Of a stretch of 64,000 bases of DNA, positions 11,516 to 24,643 are shown in pieces. Within the stretch, counting starts at the first letter, position 1. Every line of letters starts with the position of its first letter. The notes under the pieces are model-generated. The model was given only the letters and a program-made list of their open reading frames with translations, ran no database searches and had not been told where the DNA came from. The stretch is from Acanthochlamys bracteata. Lineage: Eukaryota > Streptophyta > Magnoliopsida > Pandanales > Velloziaceae. The stretch covers positions 7,542,461 through 7,606,460 of the forward strand of contig CM034139.1 of assembly GCA_019914995.1 (NCBI GenBank), in the 5' to 3' direction. A program made the translations under genes and the position numbers.

Positions 11516-12115
11516 TCAGTACACGAACGAGACTATCGCCGTTCTCTTCTCCGGGTACTCGCCGCCGAACTTCTCTCTGTGGTGAGCTCTCGCTCTCGGC
11601 ACCAGATAAGAACACGTGCATAAAAAGAACCCTACCTTCGCCGGCGACCCCGCCACCACTGCCCACCCCATCCATTCCCATTCCTTCCCATTCCTTCCCC
11701 TTCAATCTCAAAATTTCATCCGATTCGATATTCATCTTCATCCGTAGCGAGAGAGCGAGCGTGACTGGAGGTAAGAGTTGAGCAGATTGAAAACGAATCC
11801 GGAGATTGCGATTGAGTTCGTTTGATTGGGAGACGAAATGTAAAGTCGGGGAGGGTAGATGAGAGTTCGATTCAAGTAGTGGAGAAGGAATAGAGAAAGA
11901 GTGAAGAGAGCGAACGGGTTTGATCTGCGGCGGCCGTTAGGGAACACCACGGCAGCGAGCCAGAGAGTTGGGCTCTCCATTAGAAACCAAGCCAACGGAG
12001 CAGGGATAGATGGGCCCTAACGAAGGCGCCGTTAGGAACTGGAGGGAGAGGACTGTTAGTGGACAGAGGACGTAAACAAGCAGAAGCGCCGCAGGGAAGA
12101 ATCAGTGATCCCACT
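11516..12115 (-). pseudogene. DET2: DET2 (steroid 5-alpha-reductase) pseudogene
   Basis: DET2 reduces campesterol-derived steroids in brassinosteroid synthesis at the ER. Three collinear pieces of that family are recognisable in shifted frames. An N-terminal membrane segment (about 12013-12115) contains LSLQFLTAP and an in-frame stop. The best piece (about 11738-12017) reads APLAWFLMESPTLWL, then LLHYLNRTLIYPPRL and FNLLNSYLQSR. The C-terminus (11516 to about 11665) reads EWMGWAVVAGSPAKVGFFL, then LVPRARAHHREKFGGEYPEK and ends at VY. The central part, normally about 60-70 residues including the GGWFELVSCPNYLGE region, is missing. Low-complexity GGAATGG-type repeats and stop codons sit there instead. 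The relic lacks a complete N-terminus and cannot encode an enzyme. Its place between OTU3 and PHT4 matches the functional DET2 in Arabidopsis. Confidence 0.85.
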
Positions 12116-12239
12116 CCGTTGACGGCGACGGTGACGCCGTTTGATTCTTCTGGTACTCTTCCATGCCAGTGAAGGACATTACAGAAATAGGAAGGTTTCC
12201 AGAAGTTTCGGAGAAAAGTTGGAACATTTCTGGTACTCA

Positions 12240-12610
12240 TAGTTATAATTTATGAGGCACGTTGTCACGTTATGTGGGAAAACATGGCTTGGTTCTCTCG
12301 ATCAACTAACTGCCAGTCTGCCACAAGAAGAAAGGCCTGATACAACAACAATCATCTCAACTCAGATTTTTATATACCCCCCCAGCAACAAGAGATGATA
12401 AGGATCTGATGAAACATTCATCAGTTGAACCTTATTCAGCAATATCCTTCGAGATACCGCACAAAGTATTTGACTTAGACAATTACAGTTCATTCATTTG
12501 TTCGTCTTAGCTACATAAAAAGCGTTTCTCGTTATTCTGAACGCTCGCATTATGAAAATGTACTACTGCTTTATAACATTAGTATTCTTACGGAATGATT
12601 CGGAATCATT
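12240..12610. other. Spacer downstream of PHS2, 3' UTR
   Basis: Between the DET2 relic and the PHS2 stop. Probably PHS2 3' UTR, which runs toward lower coordinates, plus AT-rich spacer. A short C run lies near 12380. No gene is seen. Confidence 0.5.
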
Positions 12611-15600
12611 CTATGGAACAGGGTAGGGCTTTATGCCCCATATTTCCTTTGCATACTGGGATATAGTTCTGTCGCTGCTGAACTTGCCACTACCTGCAGT
12701 GCTCAAGATTGACATTTTTAGCCACCTTTTCCTGTTCCTGCAAGATAAAAACATACGGAGTATGTAGCTAAGACAGATAAAACTATTAGAGCAACTCTAC
12801 ACATCCAGATAAAAAGATGACCTCCCACATAAATCATGAATTAATGCAATGGAACCATGTCAAGATATATATACTCAGAAATTTTCTTCATTCTTACTTG
12901 TAAGCTTCATCAACCCTGTCTTGTGCTTCTATATAGCTTGGGAAATCATGACCGACCAAAAAGTAATCACCCTGTCCAAAGCCAGAATTTCCTTCCAAGG
13001 AATCCAGAAGATGGTTGTAATCATATTTGCCAAAGGAACCACTTCTTATAAATTGCTTGGCCTCTTCAAATCGTGGATCTGGCTTGAACTGTAATGAATA
13101 ATAGAATGTTAGAAAACAAACAATCCTTCCTATTTTCATATTCAGGCTAAGATGACCAAGAAATTCTGGATCATCTACACTTACATCACATGCTATAAAG
13201 TAAGAGTTCTACCATAGTAGCACTACATTCGCTGAAAGAGCGAAATAATTAGATTTCAAGACTTGATACACTTATAGAATGAGTTTTTGGTATCAGTGTG
13301 GACCTACCAGTCCCTGTTCTCTCTCTTTGCGCAATCTTGGAACTTGATCAGCTGTGGCACCAAAAAGAAAAAAATTCTCCTCACCAATCTCTTCTCTGAT
13401 CTCAACATTTGCACCATCCAGAGTTCCTATTATGAGACAACCATTGAGCGAAAATTTCATGTTGCTTGTCCCACTTGCTTCCATTCCTGCTGTGCTGATG
13501 TGTTGGGATAGTTCACTTCCAGGAATGAGCATTTCAGCCACTGACACGTTATAATTAGGTACAAAGACAACCTGCAAAAGCTCAGGGGTCATGAGAAGAG
13601 TTACTATAAAACCGCAAAGCTCCATGAAAAGTTAAACTAGCCTAAATCAAAGGTGAATGCAGCACCAACTTCCAAAGACTTTGTCAGTACACTAGATTCA
13701 TAGGCGAGACGCATAAAACATAAGCATCATTTGATACTGAGCTATACAAAACCTATCAGATCAGATAAAAATTGAAGTGCATGCCTTCCCAGGCATTGGA
13801 ATTCTTTAAGAAGCCCATTATGAGTATTGGAAGCATTGCGATATATTTCTACACTTTCACGAATATCATAGGAAGTCATTGGTTATTAACCCTGTATAAA
13901 AGAATTCATCTTGAAGAACGCATGGAAGTTAATCCTTAGACCAATCAATACCATACCTTCAAATAATCTCTGGTCTCAGGATCATCATTGACAACTGCAC
14001 CAACATCATTGACCAATTTGACTATTCTTTTAGCATTTGTATATGTTGCAAAAGCTTTTCCTCCTATCATAACAGTCCGTGGTGTCATTTTCTTCCTATC
14101 ATCAGCGTTCATATCCTGCACAGAAGCAGTGGCTAGTCAAACAGCTGCAAACAGACAATCTAAGGTCATCTGGAACAACGAGAAAGATGCTCAAGAGCCT
14201 CCACTCAGTAACTTCTCTAGTCTAGATTAGAATACAAGAAAGCCAGATGAATGAAACATATATTAATTGAAGGATAGAAAAGAAATCCATTTTGAAGGAA
14301 ATATCAAATACAAGCTAAAAAGAGCAAGCAACATAAGCAAGAAGTTTTCTGCACCTTCAGTTTCTTGTATCTATACACTGCACCCAGAATATTCAAAAGT
14401 TGTCTCTTATATTCATGGATGCGTTTAACTTGAATGTCAAAGAGGGTATCTGGATTAATGCTAACACCAGTTACATTCTTAATATATTGTGCCAAGCGCT
14501 TTTTATTAGCCATCTTGGCTGCTGCCCATTCAGCTTGCAAATCCTCATTGTCAGAAAACTGAAGAGAACGGAAGATGTTAAAAAAAAAAGGTCAAAAATT
14601 AAGGAAATTCTTTTTATTTATCTAGGAAGAAGAGTGTTACTTGACGAAGACCAGTGAGAAGGTCCAAATTAGTAACCCATTCATCAGTCTTCAGCCATTT
14701 AGAGATAATCCCACTCAATTCAGGGCTACAGAAGCGGAGCCATCGACGAGGTGTGATGCCGTTAGTCTTGTTTTGGAATTTGGTGGGCCATATGGAGACA
14801 TAGTCCACAAATAACTGTGACTTCAGAATGTCACTATGTAACTGAGCTACACCATTCACCTGCAGGGGCAAAACAAAAGAAGGAAATTACAACTTCATCA
14901 CTGTTTATTACATCAACGAAAATATGTGGACTTATGTAAATTAGTGACACCATAGCTGAATAAATTCATCTACCCCAGAAATTTTAGCAGGTTACCTTAT
15001 TAAGATGGGTGTGTCTACAGTATAATAATTCTCAAATATCACAACTAATAATTTTAAAAAAATGAAACTCTTCATAACTTCGTTAGACAAAAAGTGATTG
15101 GAAAATCATAAAGTTTGTTTAAGCATCTTTGATGGAAGAGTTTCAAATGATAACACCCATCTGAAGTTGGCAGATCAAAGGTATAAATATCTCCTGAACT
15201 TAGAGATAAATACTGTCTCAATATTTTGCTTTTCAAGATAAGATCCAAAAAACAAAAAACTACTAGGTTACAGAGATCGATAATTGTGCTTCATTATATT
15301 TCATACTTTTCTGCTAAATCATGTTTAGCATTGGAAGATGAGTGCACAGAATATTCCTGTGTATCCAGTTACTGCATTACCGTATGTGATGACACCACAC
15401 ATAAATTTGCCATGCGGACAACAGGTTTTTGAGGATTTGAATTATCTAGAACTTGCAGAGCTGGGAGCTTGCCCTCCATGTCAGACCGCTCAGAACATAT
15501 CATTGCTACAAACTGTACAAGTTGCGCACAAGAACTGTCAGATTTGAAAATGAAATGCAAGAGTATTAGCAGCTAAGATTTACTTAGGTAGCTAACAATA

Positions 15601-18194
15601 TGTTTAACATGACTACAGACGCCTACCCGCTTATCAATCTCCATTATTATTTCCATATGTCGCGGAAGAAGTTTCCACATAATAGGTTGCGACCATTTCT
15701 CTAAAGCTTCAGGTAGAACTGTGTGGTTTGTATATGCAATAGTCCTATAGGAATTAAATTAGCATGTCAAGGACTTTGGAGATATCCACTTACATCACCA
15801 ACAAAGAAGTGTAATTCTTGAAGCTAGATGTTAGGAATTGCTTGAGGGAGTCACAATAAGATGTATACCTGCTTGTAACATCCCAAGCTTCATCCCATCC
15901 AAGACCTTCATCATCCATCAGTAAGCGCATGAGTTCTGGAATTGCAAGTGTTGGATGAGTATCATTTAGCTGAACAGCAACTTTTTCAGGGAAATTAGAC
16001 CACTTCAATGATTCATTTGTATCCCTCCTCCCCTTGAATCTCGCAATGATATCCTGCGTTTGAGGCTGCACGTTAGTTCTAGGTATTATCATAAGCACCA
16101 GTTTTCACATGCACTAAACAGTTGTATCCACTCCCAGTATCAAGAAAAGACATAGGATACTCAGAATTAAGTTGCAGCTGTAAGCTAGTCGTCAGTCGAG
16201 CCACATATTATACATACATGGAGACCTGCCAACCATAATACCTAATGAAGCTACAGTAGTCAGCACAGACAATGACAGCCTACACAGCATATGAAATAAC
16301 TGAGGTTCCTTAAGACGAAAGCATGTAAATACCTGAAGAGAGGCACTGCACAAGAAAAACTGCTGCTTCAGGCGAAGAACTTTTCCATCTTCTGTAGTAT
16401 CTCCAGGATACAACACTGCACAGATCTATGAAAGAACTACATTTTAATTGGATGGTTCACAAAAATAGGCACAAATATACATTCACGAAGCAATATTGGA
16501 ATGGTGAAATAACAAATTTTGCGATAGTTACAGCCCTGCCAAAATACTTTTATTCTCACTCCAAACTGTTTGCATTCTTACAATAAATGAAGAGTTAGAA
16601 GTGTAGCAAATTGAACTCGCTCACCTTCCTTATATTACAATCTATCAAGTGCCTTGTGAACTAAAATCTACTAACATTAGAAGTTATGTACAAAACCCAA
16701 GTTAGTAAAACATCACCTTTTGCTAGTATGTATCAGGGAAGGGAATTAGGCCTTCAAGGATGATATTGATCAACTAACCTGTTGAGCTTTTGAATGAAGC
16801 TCAGCAGCAGAATCATATCGTCCTTCATTAAATTGGAACAGGTTGAAGTCCCCAGTATTAGCTTTTGCTTCCCAAAGGCGAAGACTGATAGTATTCGTTG
16901 TCTTATACCCGGGAATTGGCACATCATAAGCTAGTGCCTGAATGATCTCACCGCCAACCCACTTTCGGCTGCCAAGAAGGTAATAATATGTCAAGTGGAA
17001 TGTTTACATATATGTATTTGATGTCACCTAGAACTTTCTTTTGTTGTTACATTTACTGTGCAAAAAATAGCAATAAAGGGAGGAGAAAAATGGCAAAAGC
17101 TGCTAAAAAGAAAAACAAATAGACATACTAGAGGAAGAGATACTTACGACTCAGTAGGAGAGACCTCAACGTGACCAAAGAATTGGATTGGAAATATGAC
17201 ATCGTGCCTCACAATCTCCCAAGGACTGAACTTCTGATAATTATAATCAGGAAAAATATTAATATTAAAGGACATAGCCACTATATTTAGATTTGTTTTT
17301 CCTTAATTTGAGGGGAAAAAAAACCTCAAGCCAATCTTCAGCAATCTCTTCTTGGCCATCCTTTGAGATTCGCTGCTTGAAAAGACCGTATTTATAGCGT
17401 AAACCATATCCCCATGCAGGCAAATTTAATGTCGCCATTGAATCCAGAAAACATGATGCTAGCCTTCCCAAGCCTCCATTTCCAAGTGCTGCATCTTTTT
17501 CCTACAAGGAGTGACCCGCTAACAAATCTTAAATAATTGGATCACTTTTCAACAACAACCATAGTATGTTTTGAGCTATTACTCATGATTGCATGTCTCC
17601 ATTAATCTTAGATAAATATGGCATGGAACTTCCTAAGTTCAAGATCAATATTACAAAAAACATTACAAAGGAAGAAGCTACAGTGTATGGAAAAGGATAT
17701 CAGGATAAGATCAGATAGTAGGTCCACGCACCTGCTCTGTGATTTCTTCAAGTTCATATCCCAACTTCTTCAAAGCATCAGCATAGCCATCAACAACATT
17801 CAGGTTTCCAATTGCATTAGTCAGGGCACGACCTTGCAGATACTCCATTGAAAGATAGTATGTCTGTTTAGGATTGACTTTGTGGAAATGAAAGTACGTC
17901 TCATTCCACCTCTGACTCACGCAACAAAACTATGATTAGAGCTCTGCATGCAACTAATTTTTCTGAAAGCAAAATAAACTTTCAACAAGCGTGGACCTGA
18001 ATTAGAGCATCACGGACACTTTCTGCCGTTGCATAAAAGGCTTGTTCAGGTTCAAACTTGAGTGGGGAAAAATGAGGGCTGTACTGAGCATGGTAAGCTA
18101 TGTTTGAAGCAATATCTGAAGCTTTCTCCGCAAGAGGATGTGCTACTGGTGGAACTTTCTTGCTCAAGGAAGCTTTACCATTGGCCTCTTCCAT
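12611..18194 (-). CDS. PHS2: Alpha-glucan phosphorylase, cytosolic H type
   Basis: Glycosyltransferase family 35 enzyme that releases glucose-1-phosphate from glucans using phosphate. The plant cytosolic form acts on heteroglycans in night-time starch breakdown. Fifteen coding exons: 17997-18194, 17732-17911, 17325-17501, 17148-17233, 16779-16968, 16333-16425, 15869-16053, 15627-15744, 15381-15512, 14641-14859, 14355-14558, 13957-14115, 13308-13571, 12898-13088 and 12611-12737. They join to 840 residues, the expected H-type length. There is no transit peptide: it begins [13 protein letters not shown]. The roughly 80-residue insertion of plastid L-type enzymes is absent. Key motifs are [65 protein letters not shown], and [20 protein letters not shown] with the PLP lysine at about residue 686. 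The ATG at 18194 follows a 5' UTR intron (18236-18607). Confidence 0.96.
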
Positions 18195-18780
18195 TGTTTG
18201 CAAACAATCCTATTCACTGATTTGAATCCGAACACCTGCTGTCAATAGGTAGACATACATATTACCCTTTAATATCTTCTTATAAAATACATTTAGTATC
18301 CAAATAAGATTACCAAAAGATCACAGGAGATTCCACTCACTTCTGAGAAACTTCAATTATAAAATCTAAACGCATCAGATCGATCACAAGTTTTGCAAAC
18401 AACAAATGTTACAACAATCAAAAGCGAATACGAGCAACAAATGAACGATAATCAAAGTGGAAGATGCATGAAAAACAACTGATTAACAACTAGATAGAAA
18501 CAGAAATCAAACAACAACCATCAAACGCTGAATTTATCCCAACCGATTGACTAGTTTTCAAACAAACATGAAACGTTCAAGCATCAAAAAAGTTTCACGA
18601 GAATTACCTGCGTTTCTCAGTGCAGTAGTGAGATGAACTGCGGAAGTGAAGATGAAAAACAATTGAGAAGGGTGTTCTTACAGAGGCATTTGTCGAAATG
18701 CCACGAATCACACTGGAGCACGTGAATCAGAAACGAGAGATCCGAGCGAGCATTGAAAAAGACTACTAAAAGCAGAGACG
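18195..18780 (-). promoter_or_regulatory. PHS2 5' leader with an intron
   Basis: The minus strand shows a donor GCAG/gtaatt at 18608/18607 and an acceptor gacagcag at 18236, leaving about 40 bases of leader before the ATG. Leader introns often raise expression, but that role is inferred. A TA-rich run near 18785-18815 is a possible TATA region. Confidence 0.55.
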
Positions 18781-18829
18781 AAGTATATATTATTATATTT
18801 TTTTATTTTTTATCGATCACTGGAATCTG

Positions 18830-19637
18830 AGAGAAGAAAGAGAAAAGCGGAGAGAGTGAACGATCAGGCAGCTGAAGTTTGCGGGAGTTCTCTCAACGAT
18901 TAAAATAAAAAAATATCCAAGATTATTAAGTACCTCTGCCAGCCGACGAGCTACGCGGTTCCGGGTCGTACGCGTGTACAAGCGAAATTTGCAATTTCAG
19001 ACCATGATAATTATGTGCAGCTGCACGCCTGCACGTGATCTTAAGATGTGTTTGAAATTGTTTATAAAATAAAATTTTTTAAAAAAAATGAATTTTAATT
19101 TTTTTATTTTTAAAAAAATAATAAAATAAAAAATAAAAAAATTTATTACGTAAAATTTTTTTATATATTTTAAATTTTTAAATAAAAGTTTCAAATATTT
19201 ATAAAATATATATTAAAAAATTAAAAAATTGTGTTTGGAATGCACTACAAAACGCATAGTTGCCGTTCTTGCCCAATTAAGGCATGCGTTGGGCTAATAG
19301 GTCCACTAATTCTTGCTTTCTTTGGAATCTTTGCGTCAGGACTCGGGAGAGAACACATCTCCCACACTCGGTGTTTCTTCAAAATTATCAAGTGATTGAG
19401 ATGGATACCAAAATTACAAACTTTTTGAGCCTCCTATATTGCTATCATGCTATGTTAGGTATGGAAATCTGCAACATTGTCTCTGAACAGAACCAGTTGA
19501 ATTTTTTTACAAGCTAGGAAAAAAATAAGAACTATGCACGACTTGTTATCTTATGGATTCCTTTTCTAGCAGTGAACAGGATGAGAAGAAGAACATCTGA
19601 GCTGGAAAGAAGAAAAAAGAACGAAAAGAACTCTGAT
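18830..19637. other. Spacer between PHS2 and PHT4;3 genes
   Basis: Non-coding. It holds the distal PHS2 promoter, an AT-rich inverted-repeat element (listed separately) and the probable 3' UTR of the transporter gene near 19500-19637. Confidence 0.5.
19048..19256. repeat. AT-rich MITE-like element, copy 1
   Basis: About 209 bp. It begins GTGTTTGAAATTG and ends GTGTTTGGAATGCACTACAA then AACGCA, so the ends are imperfect inverted repeats (GTGTTTG against the complement of AAACGCA-like sequence). The interior is almost pure A/T and includes ATAAAATATATATTAAAAAA, shared with copies near 23540 and 33520. Confidence 0.6.
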
Positions 19638-22600
19638 CTAGAAGACAACTTGTTCACCGGATGCATAGAGGTTGAAGAAGACGGTTGTAATCAAGTAAAG
19701 GATTGATGTGAGTGTAAGGAAGGCCTGGAAAGAACCCAACCATTGCACAAAATAACCAGCGCCGATGGTGCTGATTGCAGCAGCAAATGTGCCAGCCGAA
19801 TTTGTGATCCCTGATCCAAACCAAAAGAATAACAAGCAGCAAAGGTTCAGAGAATTGTTGAAATAGTTATCTTTAAGTTTGTCTGAAAATAAAGACTAGA
19901 AGGACCGTGATTTTGATGCATACCATGAAGAAATCCTGCGTATTGTGGAGCAATGTCCTGGTGGAAAAAATCAACAAAAATACTTGGAAGTAAATGGCTA
20001 TATCATCCATGGCATATATCATTCTATGCTATCTAATAGACTTAGCTACACCAGATGTTCTATAGGGTTTAGACTTCGTAGGAAAGGTATACCTGAACAT
20101 TGACAAGAAAACCAGCTTGGCTGAAAGAACTGAAGCTCAAAGCTGTAGTCATCAAAATTGCTGCTGCAGTCGGTGTCCGGGCGAACTTTAAGCAGAGCAG
20201 TGACACTGCTGGCCCAACAAATCCAATCGACTTTAACATGGAAAAATGCATCAATTTCAATACAAGTGTGTTCATCATTGTGAACAGAAGTCCCAAGTCC
20301 AATTTTATACTACATATTGCAAGCAGTTACCTACCTGCATGAGCTTTCGCACTCGTGTCACATGCTGACCAGACTTGATCAGGAAATCTGAAGCGGCTCC
20401 AGCAACATAACCAGATAAAGCCATCACTGCCCAGGGCACAGCACTAAACCAAGCTGCTTGCTTCAAATTCACATTGTATACCTATTGAAAAGGGCACGAA
20501 GAACCACTTCAAAGACACTGTATACTTGCACCTGAAGGCTGAAGGGTAAATCAGATACTTACAGTTTTGAAGTACACTGGCATCCATGACAATAATACAA
20601 AGTATCCCTATAAGGAGAAGAGATTATGTTAATAAGCGGCAATTAAGAATTGATCATAACTTTTCACGTTTCTGGAAGGTAGCATGCAAATGGAAGTTAC
20701 CCAGTTGTTGGTGATATTGGCACACAGAAGAGCCCATGTAGGCATCTTGGAGAAAAGACGTCCAATTGATGGAAGTTTCGCATTCACAGAGTAAGGAGTC
20801 TCAGTTTTCCCAGCTTGAATGCGTTGCAACTCAGAAAGGCTGATGAGGGCACTGTCACGGGGATCATTTACAACCCCACCCACCCAAATAGAGAGCCAGA
20901 GAAACCCAAGAGATGCAAAGAGAGCGAAAGGACCGTTGATCCCCATGCTCGACATTATCAGAGGTGTTGCTAGAAAGCTTATAACGTTTCCCAGATGGAA
21001 TCCGGCCATCGAAAGCCCCACTGCAGTGGCTCTTTCATCAGTTGGGAACCACCTATAACACAACATATAGGCTACTAAAACAAGCTCTTCACCAAGAACT
21101 TCTGAACGTACAGCATATTTAGAAACATTGACATCCAGTTCAAGAAAAATTTTAAGGTTTGCAAGATAAGTACCTCGACAAAAGTGTATTCATGGAAGGG
21201 AGTGCAACACCTTCTGCAAGCCCAAAGAGTATGCGGGTTGCAAGAAGCATTGCAGTGGAATGTTGGGCAGCCCACGGAGTTAGAAATGTAGCCAAAGACC
21301 ACAAGGCTACACCAAACGCCATCACCCGCTTCCCGCCATATTTGTCCACCATAGCTCCTCCGATTACCGATGAAACCAGGTATCCCCATAGGAAAGATGA
21401 CTGCATCCAATTTGTTTAATTATTATAAAATCTAGACCTAGAGTTCTACTCTGATATCATGATAAAAATCTATTCAATATTGTATTATCTAATTCTTTAT
21501 TATTCCAAATCATTCATCAATTCTTCAATATAAATACATATATATAGACTCCTTTTAACACTAATTTTATAAAAATTTTAAATAAAAAGAGATATCTAAT
21601 TCTACAAAAAATATTCTCATATATCTAAAATATTAGATATACGTTGACTCACGTCAACATATTATAAGACAAAATTTTAATTTCTTACACAAAACGATCA
21701 AACGTTTTTTTTTTGAGTAATCTGGCATTGCCAAGAGGATCCAAGTTTATACGTTCATTTTAATAGTCTAGGTAAGTATCAAATACTACGGGTCTTTGTA
21801 TCCCTCACCTTCCTTTAAAGTAACATATGTGCACAAATACTTGCCTTGAGAATTGATGCTACCAACCATTTCAAGAAGAAGCCATATTGATATATAGCTC
21901 AACCAGAAGTCATATACGGTAATTAAATATTCACAGATCAATAAACTAACAAATAAAGTTCCTCACAAATTCTGTAGAATAAATTTCATGGCTGATTTCA
22001 GCTTAATCACGACAAAGCATTGAACGAGACTACACCCTCAGCTGAGTCAAAACCGAGTATAACATTATTCAATAGCAACAGAAATCAATAAATCATATTC
22101 CAGGAGGAAAAAATTTTCAAGTCAACGATCCATTATAGACATGCTGGATACTTTTAAAGAAACAAAAAACTAATAATCTATTAATTTTGTTAATTCATTA
22201 GAAACACATAGGATTGTGAATAATGATTAAGAAAAGAGAGCTAGAGCGGCGATGATTGCTAGCTGGCAACAAACCTGAACAACACCGAGGAATGAGCTGG
22301 ACCACCCGTAGGTGGCGGCAAGGGGAACGACGGCTACCGACATTACCACTCTATCAGCGTTGCAGAGGCACATGATAAGTGCCACCAAAGCCAACACCTT
22401 CATTCTCTCCGGCACCAAACCGACAACACCAATACCGCTTCTCTCCTCCCTCACAAGCTCTTCCCCGCCAAAACCCTCAACCCCAGCACTGCCTACCGCT
22501 GCCGTAGATGTTCGTATTCTAAGCTGCTGCCGATCTAAGCCGCCGTTGTTGGGAAACGCATTCTGTGTCCGTCTCCAATGTAGATGATTGGTTCCGAGAT

Positions 22601-22757
22601 TAGTGATCCTTTGAGCTTTTGGTTTAGGCAAACAACAGAATGATCTAGACATGGAAGCAGAAGCCATGGTCCGTGAAGGTGATCGCAGCTTAGCAGAGAG
22701 CAGGTGCCGGTGCTGCTGCGCAGCTAATGAATCTGTAGCAGGTGAGAAGACTGCCAT
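19638..22757 (-). CDS. PHT4;3: Plastid anion/phosphate transporter, PHT4;3 (ANTR6) type
   Basis: Major facilitator superfamily member of the SLC17/PHT4 group, which carries phosphate or organic anions across plastid membranes. Eight exons: 22275-22757, 21174-21400, 20701-21052, 20563-20607, 20335-20481, 20093-20230, 19924-19957 and 19638-19810. They give 532 residues. The first 100 or so residues are Ser/Arg-rich with few acids, as in a chloroplast transit peptide. The core follows: VALIMCLCNADRVVMSVAVV, SSFLWGYLVSSVIGGAMVDKY, LLATRILFGLAEGVALPSMN, WFPTDERATAVGLSMAGFHL and GITNSAGTFAAAISTIGAGY. These are signatures of plant ANTR proteins. It lies just upstream of PHS2 on the same strand, as PHT4;3 does in Arabidopsis (At3g46980 beside At3g46970), which is why I prefer PHT4;3 over PHT4;2. 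The substrate cannot be read from sequence. Confidence 0.92.
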
Positions 22758-23537
22758 TGGGATCAATCAACAGAAAGAAAAACAATGTACGAATGCGTCG
22801 GTTGGTTAACGTGCGTATATAAACATATAACAATGTACGAAAGAGTGAATTTCTCTTTGGTCACATTTGGTCAGGCGTCGTTGTTTGAACAGGGGTGTAT
22901 CTGTCATTTAAAGCTTGATTTATCTACGCTTTAAATTTATTTTCAAATTTTAACTCATTAAGCTAAACTAAACAAAAAATTTTGAACTAATTTTTTTTAA
23001 TATGAAAATAAACACGCCCTTAATTGATAAGAATAGAGAGGTGTAACAAATATTGGTAGTTGGCGATACTCAAAGAAGACCACGGGCTTACCTACCATTA
23101 ATAAGCAACTGACACAATTGACCTTGGTTTGAAATGAACGCGATTGGGCTGGCTGCTGGTCTACCGCTGGGCTTTGGTAGGTGGAGACCCAAAGAGGAGA
23201 AAAATCTTGACGAGGCGGGCCTGATGCGTGAGAACTGAGAATTAATCAGATAAGAAGGATAGAGATGACGTCGACGAATATTAATTAATTAATTGCAGTT
23301 TCTTAAAACATTTTTAAGTAATGATGCAATGCGATGCAAATGTTGTTAATCATGAAAACAGTAATGCGTCCACCTTAGCCACTATCCCATTCTTCAAGAA
23401 ATTCTGAAACACTATTGCAGACCACTCTCAGACAGAAACGAGAACTCACCCGCTATTGGATCTTAATGGTTACGGCTCTTCGCTAGTTCCCAGAAGCTAA
23501 GTTGGAATTTGCCAGCCTATCAGAAATGTAGATTAAC

Positions 23538-23740
23538 GGTGCGTTTGAAATTAATTATGAAATAAAATTTTTATAAAATAATAAAAATATATAATAAAAA
23601 ATTTTATTATTTAATTTTTATAAATAAATTTTTTTTATATTATTTAATTTTTAAATAAATTTTATAAATATTTATAAAATATATATTAAAAAATATAAAA
23701 TATAAAAAATAGTGTTTACTATGCATTACCAAATGCACTC
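23538..23740. repeat. AT-rich MITE-like element, copy 2
   Basis: Starts GGTGCGTTTGAAATTAATTA and ends near AGTGTTTACTATGCATTACC then AAATGCAC, so the ends form imperfect inverted repeats. The internal ATAAAATATATATTAAAAAA block is shared with the copies at 19048 and 33521. Confidence 0.6.
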
Positions 23741-24599
23741 TAAATATACTTGCCAAACATTTTTTATAAAATTTATTAAAAAGTATAAAAACTATGAAAA
23801 ATATACGCTTTCAAAATTTTATTTTATAAAAAAATTATTTTAAAAATAAAATAAAAATATTTTTATTTAAAAAAAAATTCTATTTCATTGAACACATTTA
23901 ACTCTCCACTGGAAAAGTCTGATTCTCGCGTCATTAGCGCAGCCAATCTTTGCATTCCCACATCAAACTCACTAGAAATCTAGCGTAGCAGACACTATTC
24001 ACATTTGTTTGGTAAAGTTTACTCGTGAGCTTTGCTTGATAAGCTCGGAGCACAAAGCTTTGGTGCAACCACGTAGTGCACGTCCTTAACAATTGAAAGA
24101 GATACGGTCCAACTTTCGGTTATTTGAAAGCCGCGGGGTTTAGAAGCTTTAAGACATTAACAGAAATCAAAGGGCATTCTTTCAAAATATTAGAAATGTC
24201 CATTAAATTTCTGGGAATAAGTCTGCGAATAACACTAACAGGATATTGTAACAAAGAATGTTCCCACATCAGAATAATACAAGAACGCTGCACAAATTGG
24301 TTATGACACACATGGTGCATTAAGTATCAAATGAACTAATTTGTTTCAACTTTTCACAGAATATTTTGTCTAAAAGCAGCTTGCACCTCTACAAATGACA
24401 AAAATACTGCCTTCTTTCTGTACTACTTGGAAGGTGTGGAATGCTACAGAAAGTGCAGAATCAAACACTGCCTATAAACCCAGATAATGTATTACAAAGA
24501 GTTTAGCAGAAGTCCTAATACAATTACATATAACTAGGTGTTTCATAACTGCATCGCATATAGAAAAGAGTATTTATGACCAGCACAAACCCAAAAAAC

Positions 24600-24643
24600 A
24601 ATAATAATACTAATAATAATAATAACAATAATAATGATAATAG
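24600..24643. repeat. AAT-type microsatellite
   Basis: Imperfect run of AAT/ATA triplets (about 14 units with interruptions), in non-coding DNA. Confidence 0.8.

Noticed and set aside
11487..12240. Three minus-strand frames as possible separate genes
   Set aside because: Together they are pieces and frame shadows of one DET2-like pseudogene.
12849..15547. Several plus-strand open frames within the PHS2 locus
   Set aside because: They are antisense shadows of PHS2 exons and introns; the minus-strand exons match glucan phosphorylase throughout.
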